This document shows, piece after piece, positions 8,706 to 17,340 of a stretch of 64,000 nt of DNA. A program made the translations under genes and the position numbers. Origin of the DNA: Parabacteroides hominis (GTDB lineage Bacteria > Bacteroidota > Bacteroidia > Bacteroidales > Tannerellaceae); contig NZ_JACOOJ010000018.1 of the NCBI RefSeq assembly GCF_014287585.1, positions 1 through 64,000 of the forward strand, read 5' to 3'. The notes under the pieces were generated by a model. The model searched no databases. It was not told the origin of the DNA and worked only from the letters and a program-made list of their open reading frames with translations. Each line of letters begins with the position of its first letter. Within the stretch, counting starts at the first letter, position 1.

Positions 8706-9743
8706 TTAAATCAGGTACATGCCGGCAGCACGGGCTTCACGGCGCATTTCTTCCGGCCATATACTTGCCTGGATTTCCCCGATATGGGCTTTGCGGAGGT
8801 AAAACATACACAGGCGGCTCTGTCCGATACCTCCCCCGATACTTAGGGGCAGTTCGCTGTTCAACAGGCGTTTGTGGAAATATAGTTCTTTCTTTTCTTC
8901 CGCGTTGCAAATCTCCAGTTGGCGGAGCAAGGCTTCTTTATCTACACGAATACCCATGGAAGATAGTTCGAGCGAACGGTTAAGCACTTCGTCCCAGACG
9001 AGCAGATCGCCGTTTAATCCGACTTGTCCGTTTTCCGCAACTGTCGACCAGTCGTCGTAGTCCGGGGCGCGTCCGTCGTGTTTCTCTCCGTTGCTTAACT
9101 TGCAACCGATACCGATGATGAAAACAGCTCCGTATTCTTTTGTAATCGCATCTTCCCGTTCTTTCGGCGTGAAGGTCGGGTATTTTTGCAGTAAATCTTC
9201 GGAGTGTATGAAATGGATTTGCTGTGGTAGTGCCGGACGGATTTCTGGGAACATCTCATAGACCAGGTATTCAGTACGGACCATAGCTGCATAGATGCGG
9301 CGTACGATCTCTTTCAGAAAGTCCACATTCCGTTCTTCGGCTCCCATGACACGTTCCCAGTCCCACTGGTCGACATATAAAGAATGGAGGTTCCCCAACT
9401 CTTCGTCGGAACGGATAGCGTTCATATCGGTATAGATACCGTAACCTTTTTCGATTTGATAATCGGCAAGGGTAAGGCGTTTCCATTTGGCAAGCGAATG
9501 GACGATTTCTGCTTTCGCATCGTCCAAATCCTTGATCGGAAACGTGACAGCGCGTTCCGTACCGTTCAGGTCGTCATTGATTCCCATCCCTTTTAAAACG
9601 AACAATGGAGCTGTGACGCGCCGTAACCGTAATTCGGAAGACAGGTTTTGCTGGAAAAAGTCTTTGATCTTTTTGATACCCATCTCGGTCTGTGATAAGT
9701 TCAATAAAGCCTTATATCCTGCTGGTTTAATTAAGTAGCTCAT
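8706..9743 (-). CDS. asnA: Aspartate--ammonia ligase (asparagine synthetase A)
   Basis: This 345-residue enzyme makes asparagine from aspartate, ammonia and ATP. AsnA is related to class II aminoacyl-tRNA synthetases. Recognisable blocks are SYLIKPAGYKALLNL at the start, the LRRVTAPLFV strand, SLYVDQWDWERV, YGAVFIIGIG, and GGGIGQSRLCMFYL near the C-terminus, which is the motif 3 equivalent. The length is normal for the family. It has its own promoter at 9781-9811. Confidence 0.95.
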   Translation of the reverse strand: MSYLIKPAGYKALLNLSQTEMGIKKIKDFFQQNLSSELRLRRVTAPLFVLKGMGINDDLNGTERAVTFPIKDLDDAKAEIVHSLAKWKRLTLADYQIEKGYGIYTDMNAIRSDEELGNLHSLYVDQWDWERVMGAEERNVDFLKEIVRRIYAAMVRTEYLVYEMFPEIRPALPQQIHFIHSEDLLQKYPTFTPKEREDAITKEYGAVFIIGIGCKLSNGEKHDGRAPDYDDWSTVAENGQVGLNGDLLVWDEVLNRSLELSSMGIRVDKEALLRQLEICNAEEKKELYFHKRLLNSELPLSIGGGIGQSRLCMFYLRKAHIGEIQASIWPEEMRREARAAGMYLI

Positions 9744-9780
9744 ATACTTGTTGTGCTTTATGTTTGTAAATAATGCGTGG

Positions 9781-9811
9781 CAAAGATACTAATTAATGGC
9801 AAAATAGCAAT
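9781..9811 (-). promoter_or_regulatory. asnA promoter
   Basis: On the reverse strand TATCTTTG (9781-9788) follows ATTG (9808-9811) after 19 bases. This matches the Bacteroidetes TTTG-N19-TAnnTTTG pattern with one mismatch. Confidence 0.6.
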
Positions 9812-9898
9812 TGTGTGCCTTTTTTTATTTGCAAAATGGAAGTGATTGTCGTTAGGATGCTTGCAAAATATCAAAAATGATCTTTTTTTGCCCGTTCA

Positions 9899-9930
9899 TT
9901 TGTTTTCCTGCAAGATTATATATACTTTTG
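9899..9930 (+). promoter_or_regulatory. tRNA-Arg promoter
   Basis: TTTG (9899-9902), 20 bases, TACTTTTG (9923-9930): an exact match to the Bacteroidetes housekeeping promoter, ending 10 bases before the tRNA. Confidence 0.8.
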
Positions 9931-9940
9931 CGCTGTCTTT

Positions 9941-10014
9941 GGCTGGGTAGCTTAGCTGAATAGAGCGTCAGATTCCGGTTCTGAAGGTCGTGGGTTTGAA
10001 TCCCACCCTGGTCA
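9941..10014 (+). tRNA. tRNA-Arg (anticodon CCG)
   Basis: The sequence folds as a cloverleaf. The anticodon stem TCAGA/TCTGA encloses loop TTCCGGT, giving anticodon CCG (reads CGG). The T arm is GTGGG-TTTGAAT-CCCAC, and the acceptor GGCTGGG pairs with CCTGGTC through several G-T wobbles. CCA is not encoded. Confidence 0.92.
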
Positions 10015-10019
10015 CAAAA

Positions 10020-10049
10020 GGATTTCCAAGTGTTGGAAGTCCTTTTTTT
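10020..10049 (+). terminator. Terminator after tRNA-Arg
   Basis: A hairpin GGATTTCCA / TTGGAAGTCC is followed by seven T. Confidence 0.8.
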
Positions 10050-10125
10050 ATGGGCCTGCGTGTAAACTTTTCTTTTTTATTTATGTTTTATAAATGAATA
10101 ACTAATTTAAGAAAGAACAAAGATT

Positions 10126-10566
10126 ATGTCAGTGGTTTATAAATTTCTTTTTCCTTCCAAGCCGGAAGGAAATGCGTTTTCCCTTTTTTTGTTAGCGTTG
10201 CGTATCCTTTTCGGAGTATTGCTGCTTTCGCATGGCATCCAGAAATGGACGAATTTTAGTGCCATGTCGGGATCTTTCCCGGACCCGTTGGGCGTAGGAA
10301 GTACGTTGTCGTTGGGGCTGGCTATTTTCGGGGAAGTATTTTGTTCCGTAGGTTTTATATTCGGGGCGTTTTATCGTTTGGCTATGATCCCGATGATCTT
10401 TACAATGGGAATGGCCTTTTTTGTGATACATGGGAATGATCCGTTTGCCGTGAAGGAATTGGCCTTTATTTATCTGGTGGTGTTTGTGCTGATGTATATA
10501 ACAGGGCCTGGTAAATTTTCTATCGATCATATCATATCCTTTGCATTATCGAAAAAGAAACGATGA
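10126..10566 (+). CDS. DoxX-family membrane protein
   Basis: The 146-residue protein has four hydrophobic segments (about 19-37, 52-72, 80-98, 105-125) and the DoxX pattern: LALRILFGVLLLSHGIQKW, then LGLAIFGEVFCSVGFIFG, and LAFIYLVVFVLMYITGPG. DoxX-family proteins are small inner-membrane proteins, some tied to quinone or thiosulfate chemistry or to oxidative stress. No specific role can be read here. It is monocistronic between tRNA-Arg and a terminator. Confidence 0.85.
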   Translation: MSVVYKFLFPSKPEGNAFSLFLLALRILFGVLLLSHGIQKWTNFSAMSGSFPDPLGVGSTLSLGLAIFGEVFCSVGFIFGAFYRLAMIPMIFTMGMAFFVIHGNDPFAVKELAFIYLVVFVLMYITGPGKFSIDHIISFALSKKKR

Positions 10567-10594
10567 GGTTATATACTTGCATACGAAAGGAAAC

Positions 10595-10628
10595 AAAAAA
10601 GGCGGGAATTGCTATTCCTGCCTTTTTT
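10595..10628. terminator. Terminator after the DoxX gene
   Basis: AAAAAAGGCGGGAAT is mirrored by ATTCCTGCCTTTTTT around a four-base loop. A- and T-runs on both sides allow it to act in both directions. Confidence 0.85.
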
Positions 10629-10739
10629 GTTGTGTTAGCCTTCTCTTAAAAAATAGTGGGAGAATAAGGTGTTTTTTTTGTGTTGGTTGGGAAAATAAAA
10701 AAAGCAACCATGCTAATCATGATTGCTCTTAAAAAGAGG

Positions 10740-10814
10740 TGGGCGTTGACGGATTCGAACCGCCGACCCTCTGCTTGTAAGGCAGATGCTCTGAACCAGC
10801 TGAGCTAAACGCCC
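10740..10814 (-). tRNA. tRNA-Val (anticodon TAC), copy 3 of transcript
   Basis: A complete cloverleaf of 75 bases. Anticodon stem TCTGC/GCAGA encloses loop CTTACAA, so the anticodon is TAC (reads GTA). The acceptor GGGCGTT pairs with AACGCCC. It is identical to the next two copies. Confidence 0.95.
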
Positions 10815-10840
10815 GAATGTGAAATCATTTTGGTAATGAG

Positions 10841-10915
10841 TGGGCGTTGACGGATTCGAACCGCCGACCCTCTGCTTGTAAGGCAGATGCTCTGAACCAG
10901 CTGAGCTAAACGCCC
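10841..10915 (-). tRNA. tRNA-Val (anticodon TAC), copy 2
   Basis: Identical in sequence to its two neighbours. It is separated by about 27 bases on each side by spacers that themselves share GTGAAATCA. Confidence 0.95.
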
Positions 10916-10942
10916 AAAGTGAAATCAATTCGTTATGAAAGG

Positions 10943-11017
10943 TGGGCGTTGACGGATTCGAACCGCCGACCCTCTGCTTGTAAGGCAGATGCTCTGAACC
11001 AGCTGAGCTAAACGCCC
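10943..11017 (-). tRNA. tRNA-Val (anticodon TAC), copy 1
   Basis: Promoter-proximal member of the identical triplet. The shared promoter is at 11066-11096. Confidence 0.95.
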
Positions 11018-11065
11018 TTTCATTTATTCATTAAGTTTGATACGCTCTATCTCTCTAAAGCGCTG

Positions 11066-11096
11066 CAAAGATACGGCTTTTTTTATTACCTCCAAA
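11066..11096 (-). promoter_or_regulatory. tRNA-Val cluster promoter
   Basis: Reverse strand TTTG (11093-11096), 19 bases, TATCTTTG (11066-11073): an exact match to the Bacteroidetes promoter pattern. Confidence 0.8.
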
Positions 11097-11156
11097 TATT
11101 TTTGAGAAAAAGTAGAAAAAAACTTCATCTCTGCCTATATGTATTAAGATTTATAG

Positions 11157-11164
11157 TAACTTTG
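11157..11164 (+). promoter_or_regulatory. purB promoter -7 element
   Basis: TAACTTTG fits TAnnTTTG and lies just upstream of the purB start. The -33 box is weak. Confidence 0.5.
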
Positions 11165-11180
11165 CAGCTCTATATTAATA

Positions 11181-12530
11181 ATGTATATGATATTTTCGAC
11201 ACTGACAGCAATTTCGCCTGTAGACGGGCGATACAGAAATAAAGCCGAGAACCTGGCGGCTTACTTTTCAGAGTATGCGCTCATTAAATACAGAGTGCAG
11301 GTTGAGATCGAGTATTTTATTACTCTGTCTGAATTCTTACCGCAGCTTCGCGCGTTGGCGACTGTGGAGAATAAAGAGGCTTTGCGGAAAATTTACCGCG
11401 AGTTTTCGGTTGAGGACGCTACCCGTATTAAAGAGATCGAGGGTGTGACCAATCATGATGTAAAGGCTGTTGAATATTTTATAAAAGAAAAATTCGATTT
11501 GTTGTCTTTGCAGGAATACAAGGAATTTATCCATTTCGGATTGACTTCCCAGGATATTAACAATACATCTGTTCCATTGTCTATCAAGGATGCGCTGAAT
11601 GAAGTGTATTTCCCCGGTTTGCAGGAAGTGATCGACATATTGAAGAAATATGCCGAAGACTGGGCGGATGTTCCCATGTTGGCCAAAACACATGGACAGC
11701 CGGCTTCTCCTACCCGTTTGGGAAAAGAAGTGATGGTGTTTATTTACCGTTTGGAACAGCAGGTGAAGCTGTTGAAAGCGACTCCTGTTTCCGCTAAGTT
11801 TGGTGGAGCAACCGGTAATTTCAATGCGCACCATGTGGCTTATCCGGATTATGACTGGAAAGCTTTTGGAAATAAGTTTGTGAATGAAGTGTTGGGACTG
11901 AGCCGTGAGGAATGGACGACACAGATTTCCAACTATGATAACATGGCTGCTATTTTTGACGGGATGAAACGTATCGATACGATCCTGATCGATTTGTGCC
12001 GTGATTTCTGGCAGTATGTTTCCATGGAGTATTTTAAACAGAAGATCAAAGCCGGTGAGGTAGGTTCTTCTGCTATGCCGCACAAGGTGAATCCGATCGA
12101 CTTTGAAAATGCGGAAGGTAATTTGGGAATGGCAAACGCTATCCTGACACACTTGGCTGCCAAGTTGCCGATTTCACGTTTGCAGCGTGACCTGACAGAC
12201 TCTACAGTCCTTCGTAATGTTGGCGTACCGATGGCTCATATCGAAATCGCATTCAAAAGTTTAACAAAAGGGCTGGGTAAATTGTTATTAAACGAAAAAG
12301 CATTGTATCGGGATTTGGATAACTGCTGGGCTGTAGTGGCCGAAGGAATTCAGACTATTCTTCGTCGTGAAGGATATCCGAAACCTTATGAAGCATTGAA
12401 AGCCTTGACCCGTACGAATGAAGGTATCACTGCCGGATCGATCAGTAATTTTATTGACACGTTGCAAGTCAGTGATGCTGTTAAAGCTGAATTAAAGGCG
12501 ATAACGCCGCATAATTATACAGGTATTTAG
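11181..12530 (+). CDS. purB: Adenylosuccinate lyase
   Basis: This 449-residue fumarase/aspartase-superfamily enzyme acts twice in purine synthesis. It releases fumarate from SAICAR and from adenylosuccinate. The superfamily signature SSAMPHKVNPIDFENAEGN lies at about 296-314. KTHGQPASPTRLGKE carries the catalytic His, and the N-terminus has LTAISPVDGRYRNK. The second ATG (11187) gives a better match to family starts than the one at 11181, so the first two residues are uncertain. The length is normal. Confidence 0.95.
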   Translation: MYMIFSTLTAISPVDGRYRNKAENLAAYFSEYALIKYRVQVEIEYFITLSEFLPQLRALATVENKEALRKIYREFSVEDATRIKEIEGVTNHDVKAVEYFIKEKFDLLSLQEYKEFIHFGLTSQDINNTSVPLSIKDALNEVYFPGLQEVIDILKKYAEDWADVPMLAKTHGQPASPTRLGKEVMVFIYRLEQQVKLLKATPVSAKFGGATGNFNAHHVAYPDYDWKAFGNKFVNEVLGLSREEWTTQISNYDNMAAIFDGMKRIDTILIDLCRDFWQYVSMEYFKQKIKAGEVGSSAMPHKVNPIDFENAEGNLGMANAILTHLAAKLPISRLQRDLTDSTVLRNVGVPMAHIEIAFKSLTKGLGKLLLNEKALYRDLDNCWAVVAEGIQTILRREGYPKPYEALKALTRTNEGITAGSISNFIDTLQVSDAVKAELKAITPHNYTGI

Positions 12531-12591
12531 TGAGAAACAATGGGTAGCCGTGAGGTTACCAAGTAGTTAATTATCATTTAATTTACATCAA

Positions 12592-14091
12592 ATGAGCACA
12601 GAAGAAAGAGATGAATCTCAACCGCGTCCAAGAAAGGTGATACCAAGTATCAGACGGGAAAACACAGACCAGGATTCTGAAAGAAGACCTTACAATCAAG
12701 GTTATAACAGACCTGAAGGAAACAACTATGAACGGAGACCATATAACCGTCCTAACCGGGATGACCGCGGAGGTTATAATTCTTATGGGGATAACCGCTC
12801 TTATGGAGACAGACCGAGTCGCCCACGTACGTATGATAACCGTGATGGCGGTTACAATAAACCGTATAACCGCGATAATGGTGGAAACCGTAGCTATGGT
12901 AACTCTAATCGTGAAGGTGGCTATAACAGCAGACCTTCTTATGGTAACAATCGTTCTTATGGCAACAACGATCGTTCTTATGGTAGCAGCGATCGCCCTT
13001 CTTACGGCAATGATCGTTCTTATGGGAACGATCGTCCGTACAATCGTCCGTCTCGCCCGAACTATGAAGACAGAGGAAAGGCTTATTCTGCCACTCCGTC
13101 CGGCGATGGTGCTTCGGGTGATGGTGTAAAGAAAAGAAGACCGCGTGTTGGTGATACCCGTGTAAGTTCGTCTTACGACAACCGCGATAATCGTGGTGGC
13201 AGACCTTCATACGGTAATAACAACAACCGTTATGGAAACAGTGGCGGCGGACGTGGCGGGTACAACAACAACAGACGTCCGAACAATAATCGCCGTACCG
13301 GTGATTACAATCCGAATGCCAAGTATAACTTCCAGAAGCAGTTGAAGTATAAGGAAGTGCTGGCTGATCCGAACGAACCGATCCGTTTGAATAAGTTCTT
13401 GTCCAATGCTGGTGTTTGTTCGCGTCGCGAGGCTGATGAATTTATCCAGGCAGGTGTTGTCCAGGTAAATGATCAGGTTGTAACTGAATTGGGAACGAAG
13501 ATTACCCGTCAGGACAAGGTGTTGTTCAAAGACCAACCGGTTCAGATCGAAAGTAAAGTGTATATCGTTCTGAATAAGCCGAAGAACTGTGTGACAACTT
13601 CCGACGATCCTCAGGAACGTCTGACTGTTATGGATTTGGTAAAGAACGCCTGCCAGGAACGTATTTATCCGGTAGGGCGTCTGGACCGTAACACGACAGG
13701 TGTACTGCTTCTGACTAACGATGGTGATCTGGCTTCCAAGCTGACACATCCTTCTTTCAAGAAGAAAAAGATCTACCATGTGTGGTTGGATAAGAACGTA
13801 TCTATCGAAGATATGGAAAAGATCGCTAACGGGCTTGAGCTTGAAGACGGAGAAATCCATGCTGATGCTATCAGTTATGCAAGCGAAGACGATAAGAGCC
13901 AGGTCGGTATCGAAATTCACTCAGGACGTAACCGTATCGTTCGTCGCATTTTCGAATCACTGGGCTATCATGTGGTTAAACTGGATCGTGTATATTTTGC
14001 CGGTCTCACAAAAAAGAACCTGGGACGTGGAAAGTGGCGTTATCTGAACGAACGTGAGGTGAACGCGCTCCGCATGGGTGCTTTTGAATAA
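12592..14091 (+). CDS. rRNA pseudouridine synthase (RsuA/RluB type) with long low-complexity N-terminus
   Basis: This is a 499-residue protein in two parts. Residues 1 to about 255 are low complexity, rich in Arg, Asn, Gly, Tyr, Ser and Asp, with repeats such as SYGNDRSYG, GRGGYNNNRRPNNNRR and RPSYGN. They look disordered and RNA-binding (RGG-like). The rest is a canonical RsuA/RluB/RluE enzyme. It has an S4 domain (RLNKFLSNAGVCSRREADE, about 264-310) and a pseudouridine synthase domain with the catalytic Asp in GRLDRNTTGVLLLTNDGDLA, then GRNRIVRRIFESLGY. It isomerises uridine in rRNA, most likely 23S by similarity to RluB. Such N-terminal extensions occur in Bacteroidetes homologues. Confidence 0.88.
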   Translation: MSTEERDESQPRPRKVIPSIRRENTDQDSERRPYNQGYNRPEGNNYERRPYNRPNRDDRGGYNSYGDNRSYGDRPSRPRTYDNRDGGYNKPYNRDNGGNRSYGNSNREGGYNSRPSYGNNRSYGNNDRSYGSSDRPSYGNDRSYGNDRPYNRPSRPNYEDRGKAYSATPSGDGASGDGVKKRRPRVGDTRVSSSYDNRDNRGGRPSYGNNNNRYGNSGGGRGGYNNNRRPNNNRRTGDYNPNAKYNFQKQLKYKEVLADPNEPIRLNKFLSNAGVCSRREADEFIQAGVVQVNDQVVTELGTKITRQDKVLFKDQPVQIESKVYIVLNKPKNCVTTSDDPQERLTVMDLVKNACQERIYPVGRLDRNTTGVLLLTNDGDLASKLTHPSFKKKKIYHVWLDKNVSIEDMEKIANGLELEDGEIHADAISYASEDDKSQVGIEIHSGRNRIVRRIFESLGYHVVKLDRVYFAGLTKKNLGRGKWRYLNEREVNALRMGAFE

Positions 14092-14099
14092 TATAGAGT

Positions 14100-14132
14100 T
14101 TAGCCGGTCGGAAAAGCCGGCTAACTTGTTTT
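14100..14132 (+). terminator. Possible terminator before asnS
   Basis: TTAGCCGG (14100-14107) pairs with CCGGCTAA (14117-14124), followed by CTTGTTTTG. The T tract is interrupted, so read-through into asnS is possible. Confidence 0.5.
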
Positions 14133-14158
14133 GATTACCTAAGAATAAAAATATAAAC

Positions 14159-15565
14159 ATGGAAGCAATTAAAAGAACAAAGGTTGTAGACGTGCTGAAA
14201 AGCGATGCTTTCGGTACGACCGTTAACGTGAAGGGCTGGGTGCGTACCCGCCGTGGTAGTAAACAGGTTAGTTTCATAGCCCTGAATGACGGTTCTACAA
14301 TAAATAATGTTCAGATCGTTGTAGACGTGGATAAGCTGGGCGAAGAATTTCTGAAGCCGATAACAACAGGTGCCAGTATCAGTGTAAACGGTACGTTGGT
14401 GCAGTCACAGGGCAAAGGCCAGAATGTGGAGATCCAGGCTACTGAAATAGAAATTTACGGTTCTGCCGATCCGAATACTTATCCTTTGCAGAAGAAAGGT
14501 CATTCGATGGAATTCCTGCGTGAGATCGCTCATCTCCGTCCACGTACGAATACATTCGGTGCAGTGTTCCGTATTCGTCATAACATGGCTTATGCCATTC
14601 ATAAATTTTTCCATGACAGAGGGTTCTTCTATTTCCATACACCGCTGATTACAGCTTCTGACTGTGAAGGTGCAGGCCAGATGTTCCAGGTGACAACCAT
14701 GAACCTGTACGATCTGAAGAAGGATGAAAACGGATCTATCATTTATGAAAATGATTTCTTTGGCAAACAGGCGAGCCTGACTGTTTCCGGACAGTTGGAA
14801 GGTGAATTGGCCGCTACGGCTTTGGGACAGATTTATACATTCGGCCCGACTTTCCGTGCGGAAAACTCCAATACTCCGCGTCACTTGGCCGAGTTCTGGA
14901 TGATCGAACCGGAAGTGGCTTTCAATGATATCCTGGACAATATGCAGTTGGCGGAAGAGTTCATCAAGTATTGTGTACAATGGGCTTTGGACAACTGCAT
15001 GGACGATATCAAATTTTTGAACGATATGTTCGATAAAGGTTTGATCGAACGTTTGCAGGGAGTGCTGAAAGACGATTTCGTCCGTTTGTCTTATACGGAA
15101 GGAATCAAGATCCTGGAAGAGGCTGTTGCTAATGGCCATACGTTTGAATTCCCGGTATATTGGGGTGTCGACCTGGCTTCAGAACATGAACGTTTCCTGG
15201 TTGAGGACCATTTTAAACGTCCGGTAATCCTGACTGACTATCCGAAAGAGATCAAAGCTTTCTATATGAAGCAGAATGAAGATGGCAAGACTGTTCGTGC
15301 CATGGATGTATTGTTCCCGAAAATCGGTGAAATTATCGGTGGTTCCGAGCGTGAAGCCGACTATGACAAACTGTTGAACCGCATCCATGAAATGGATATT
15401 CCGATGAAGGATATGTGGTGGTATTTGGATACTCGCCGCTTCGGTACAGTTCCTCATTCAGGTTTTGGTTTGGGCTTTGAACGTTTGCTGTTGTTTGTGA
15501 CAGGTATGACAAACATTCGCGACGTGATTCCTTTCCCGCGTACACCGAAGAATGCAGATTTCTAA
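14159..15565 (+). CDS. asnS: Asparagine--tRNA ligase
   Basis: This 468-residue class IIb aminoacyl-tRNA synthetase charges tRNA-Asn. An N-terminal OB-fold anticodon-binding domain (about 15-105; [21 protein letters not shown]) precedes the catalytic core. Motif 2 ([21 protein letters not shown]) lies near 240, and motif 3 ([15 protein letters not shown]) is at the C-terminus. The [15 protein letters not shown] block is [13 protein letters not shown]. It is of normal length. With asnA elsewhere in the window, the cell can both make asparagine and charge tRNA-Asn directly. Confidence 0.95.
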   Translation: MEAIKRTKVVDVLKSDAFGTTVNVKGWVRTRRGSKQVSFIALNDGSTINNVQIVVDVDKLGEEFLKPITTGASISVNGTLVQSQGKGQNVEIQATEIEIYGSADPNTYPLQKKGHSMEFLREIAHLRPRTNTFGAVFRIRHNMAYAIHKFFHDRGFFYFHTPLITASDCEGAGQMFQVTTMNLYDLKKDENGSIIYENDFFGKQASLTVSGQLEGELAATALGQIYTFGPTFRAENSNTPRHLAEFWMIEPEVAFNDILDNMQLAEEFIKYCVQWALDNCMDDIKFLNDMFDKGLIERLQGVLKDDFVRLSYTEGIKILEEAVANGHTFEFPVYWGVDLASEHERFLVEDHFKRPVILTDYPKEIKAFYMKQNEDGKTVRAMDVLFPKIGEIIGGSEREADYDKLLNRIHEMDIPMKDMWWYLDTRRFGTVPHSGFGLGFERLLLFVTGMTNIRDVIPFPRTPKNADF

Positions 15566-15580
15566 TTTCGCATAGAATTA

Positions 15581-15623
15581 AAAAAACTCCGCATAGTCTT
15601 GAATGTTCTATGCGGAGTTTTTT
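15581..15623. terminator. Bidirectional terminator between asnS and the Lrp gene
   Basis: A perfect 16-bp stem AAAAAACTCCGCATAG / CTATGCGGAGTTTTTT (15581-15596 and 15608-15623) lies between two convergent genes. Confidence 0.9.
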
Positions 15624-15625
15624 AT

Positions 15626-16099
15626 TTAATCTTCATCTTCCAGGTCGATTGGAATTTGCCGTTTGAATGCTTCCTTGAAAGAGATCAGCGATTCGGTTCG
15701 GGCAAGGCCTAACGGTTGCAATTTATTATGGATAATGTTTAATAAATGCTGATTATTCTTCGCATATATCTTTATAAACAAGTCATATTGTCCTGTCGTG
15801 TAATGACATTCAACCACTTCCGGGATTTCTTTCAGAGCTTCCGTCACTGATGGAAACTGTCCGGGAGATTTGAGGAACAGACCCATGTATGCACAAGTCT
15901 CATAGCCTACTTTTGTATTGTCGACGATGAATTCGGACCCTTTGATTACGCCCAGGTTGGTAAGTTTTTGTATGCGCTGGTGTATTGCTGCACCCGATAC
16001 ATTACACTCCCGTGCGACTTCGAGGAAAGGCATACGGGCATTGCCTATGATTAGTTTTAATATCTTCTCGTCAAGTTCATCCAGTTGATGGTGTGCCAT
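15626..16099 (-). CDS. Lrp/AsnC-family transcriptional regulator
   Basis: The 157-residue protein has an N-terminal winged helix-turn-helix (LDELDEKILKLIIGNARMPF..., then VSGAAIHQRIQKLTNLGVIKG) and a C-terminal RAM ligand-binding domain (VECHYTTGQYDLFIKIY). Lrp/AsnC proteins form dimers and octamers and regulate amino-acid metabolism in response to amino acids. It lies next to asnS and in the same window as asnA, but control of those genes is inference only. A reverse-strand TATATTTG (16150-16157) could be its -7 element. Confidence 0.92.
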   Translation of the reverse strand: MAHHQLDELDEKILKLIIGNARMPFLEVARECNVSGAAIHQRIQKLTNLGVIKGSEFIVDNTKVGYETCAYMGLFLKSPGQFPSVTEALKEIPEVVECHYTTGQYDLFIKIYAKNNQHLLNIIHNKLQPLGLARTESLISFKEAFKRQIPIDLEDED

Positions 16100-16248
16100 A
16101 ATTTATGTATATTTGTATATCAGTATAATCAGTTCTTACAATCTTAATACAAATATAAATAATCTCTAATGATTAACCCCTATTTTTTAGTGGAATATTT
16201 TAGTTTGTAAGTTCCTTTAGTAATAATAATCTTCAATTTTATAGTTTT

Positions 16249-16803
16249 ATGAGTTTACGATCAATAGTAGTATGTAGGTCTGTAAAAGATTTTTCTGATC
16301 CGGTATTGGACCTGATAGAGAAAACATACACGGAATCTTTTCCGGAAGTGGAACGCCGTGACTTTTCGCTTGTTCGCAATTTGGTTAGAGACGAACCTCG
16401 GTTTATTGTGTATGCTTTATCAAAGGAAGACCGGTATGTCGGCTTCATCACCGGTTGGCTTTTTGATGGCTATACCTATGCAGAGCATTTTGCAATCGAT
16501 CCGGCGGCCCGTAATGGAGGAATAGGAGCCGAGGCTATGAAGCAATTTCTGGCCTTCTGCGGAACTCCGGTTGTTTTAGAGGTGGAAATGCCTGCCGATG
16601 AGATGAGCAAGCGCAGGATTGGTTTCTATGAGCGTTTGGGCTTTAAACTCGACGGGCATGTTTATCACCAGCCTCCTTACCGAAGTGGTGGAGAATGGCT
16701 GGAGATGCGGCTTATGACGTATGGCGATGTTGATCTGGAGCATTCTTTCGAGCAGGTGAAGAATTGCCTGCACAAGAATGTATATGGAGTAAAAGGGATC
16801 TGA
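16249..16803 (+). CDS. GNAT-family N-acetyltransferase
   Basis: This 184-residue protein has the GNAT fold. The acetyl-CoA loop is FAIDPAARNGGIGAEAMKQF, at about 83-102, in the expected V/I-x-P-x-x-R-x-x-G-I-G form. A later strand-helix follows (VVLEVEMPADEMSKRRIGFYERLGF). The Arg/Gly pyrophosphate-binding pattern is slightly unusual (ARNGGIG). The substrate is unknown. It has its own terminator downstream. Confidence 0.85.
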   Translation: MSLRSIVVCRSVKDFSDPVLDLIEKTYTESFPEVERRDFSLVRNLVRDEPRFIVYALSKEDRYVGFITGWLFDGYTYAEHFAIDPAARNGGIGAEAMKQFLAFCGTPVVLEVEMPADEMSKRRIGFYERLGFKLDGHVYHQPPYRSGGEWLEMRLMTYGDVDLEHSFEQVKNCLHKNVYGVKGI

Positions 16804-16818
16804 TCATAACTGAAAGGC

Positions 16819-16857
16819 AATAAAAAAGGCGGGGTTTAAAACCTCGCCTTTTTTATT
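16819..16857. terminator. Bidirectional terminator
   Basis: AATAAAAAAGGCG and CGCCTTTTTTATT frame a long stem with an internal mismatch. It lies between the GNAT gene and the convergent exbD operon. Confidence 0.85.
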
Positions 16858-16872
16858 GCGTATATCCTGAGA

Positions 16873-17340
16873 TCAGTCAGCAGCCTGACGGGCAGAATAA
16901 CTAATCTTCAATGCGTATGCTTCACGAAGCGCCTGCTTAACATCTGTGATCAGACCCATCTTGGTATCCTTGTCGGCCTTGATAGACACTGTCATAAACG
17001 GAGCATCTTCTTCTTTCATACTGGATTTTTCCTGAGCAATGTAGTCCTGAATTTCCGATGGTTCAGCGAACTTGTCGTTCAACTGCAAGCGGGCTTCAGA
17101 ACCCATTTTAGCCTGAAATTCCTGATTGGGCTTTCCAACATAGATGAATGTAACCAACGATTTCTTTTCCAGCTTCTGAAGTTCAGTAGCCTGTGGAGCG
17201 CGGAATTGCACCATCAATGTTACTTCACGCATGGATGTTACCATCATGATGAAGAACAAGAAAGCGAACACCAAGTCAGGTAATGATGACGTATTCAATT
17301 CGGGCATTTCACGTCCGCCCGCTTTACTAAACTTTCCCAT
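16873..17340 (-). CDS. exbD: Biopolymer transport protein ExbD (second copy)
   Basis: This 155-residue ExbD/TolR protein has one N-terminal membrane span (PDLVFAFLFFIMMVTSM, about 16-33) and a periplasmic domain. With ExbB it forms the proton-driven motor that energises TonB at the outer membrane. The span carries Asp at position 17 (LPDLVF), the place of the proton-path Asp in the family. Its ATG overlaps the stop of the first exbD by one base (TAATG), so they are translationally coupled. Two different exbD genes in tandem are common in Bacteroidetes. Confidence 0.9.
   Translation of the reverse strand: MGKFSKAGGREMPELNTSSLPDLVFAFLFFIMMVTSMREVTLMVQFRAPQATELQKLEKKSLVTFIYVGKPNQEFQAKMGSEARLQLNDKFAEPSEIQDYIAQEKSSMKEEDAPFMTVSIKADKDTKMGLITDVKQALREAYALKISYSARQAAD

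Noticed and set aside
12728..13129. 133-codon forward ORF in another frame of the pseudouridine synthase gene
   Set aside because: It only translates the low-complexity repeat in a second frame (runs of Met, Val, Ile, Thr).
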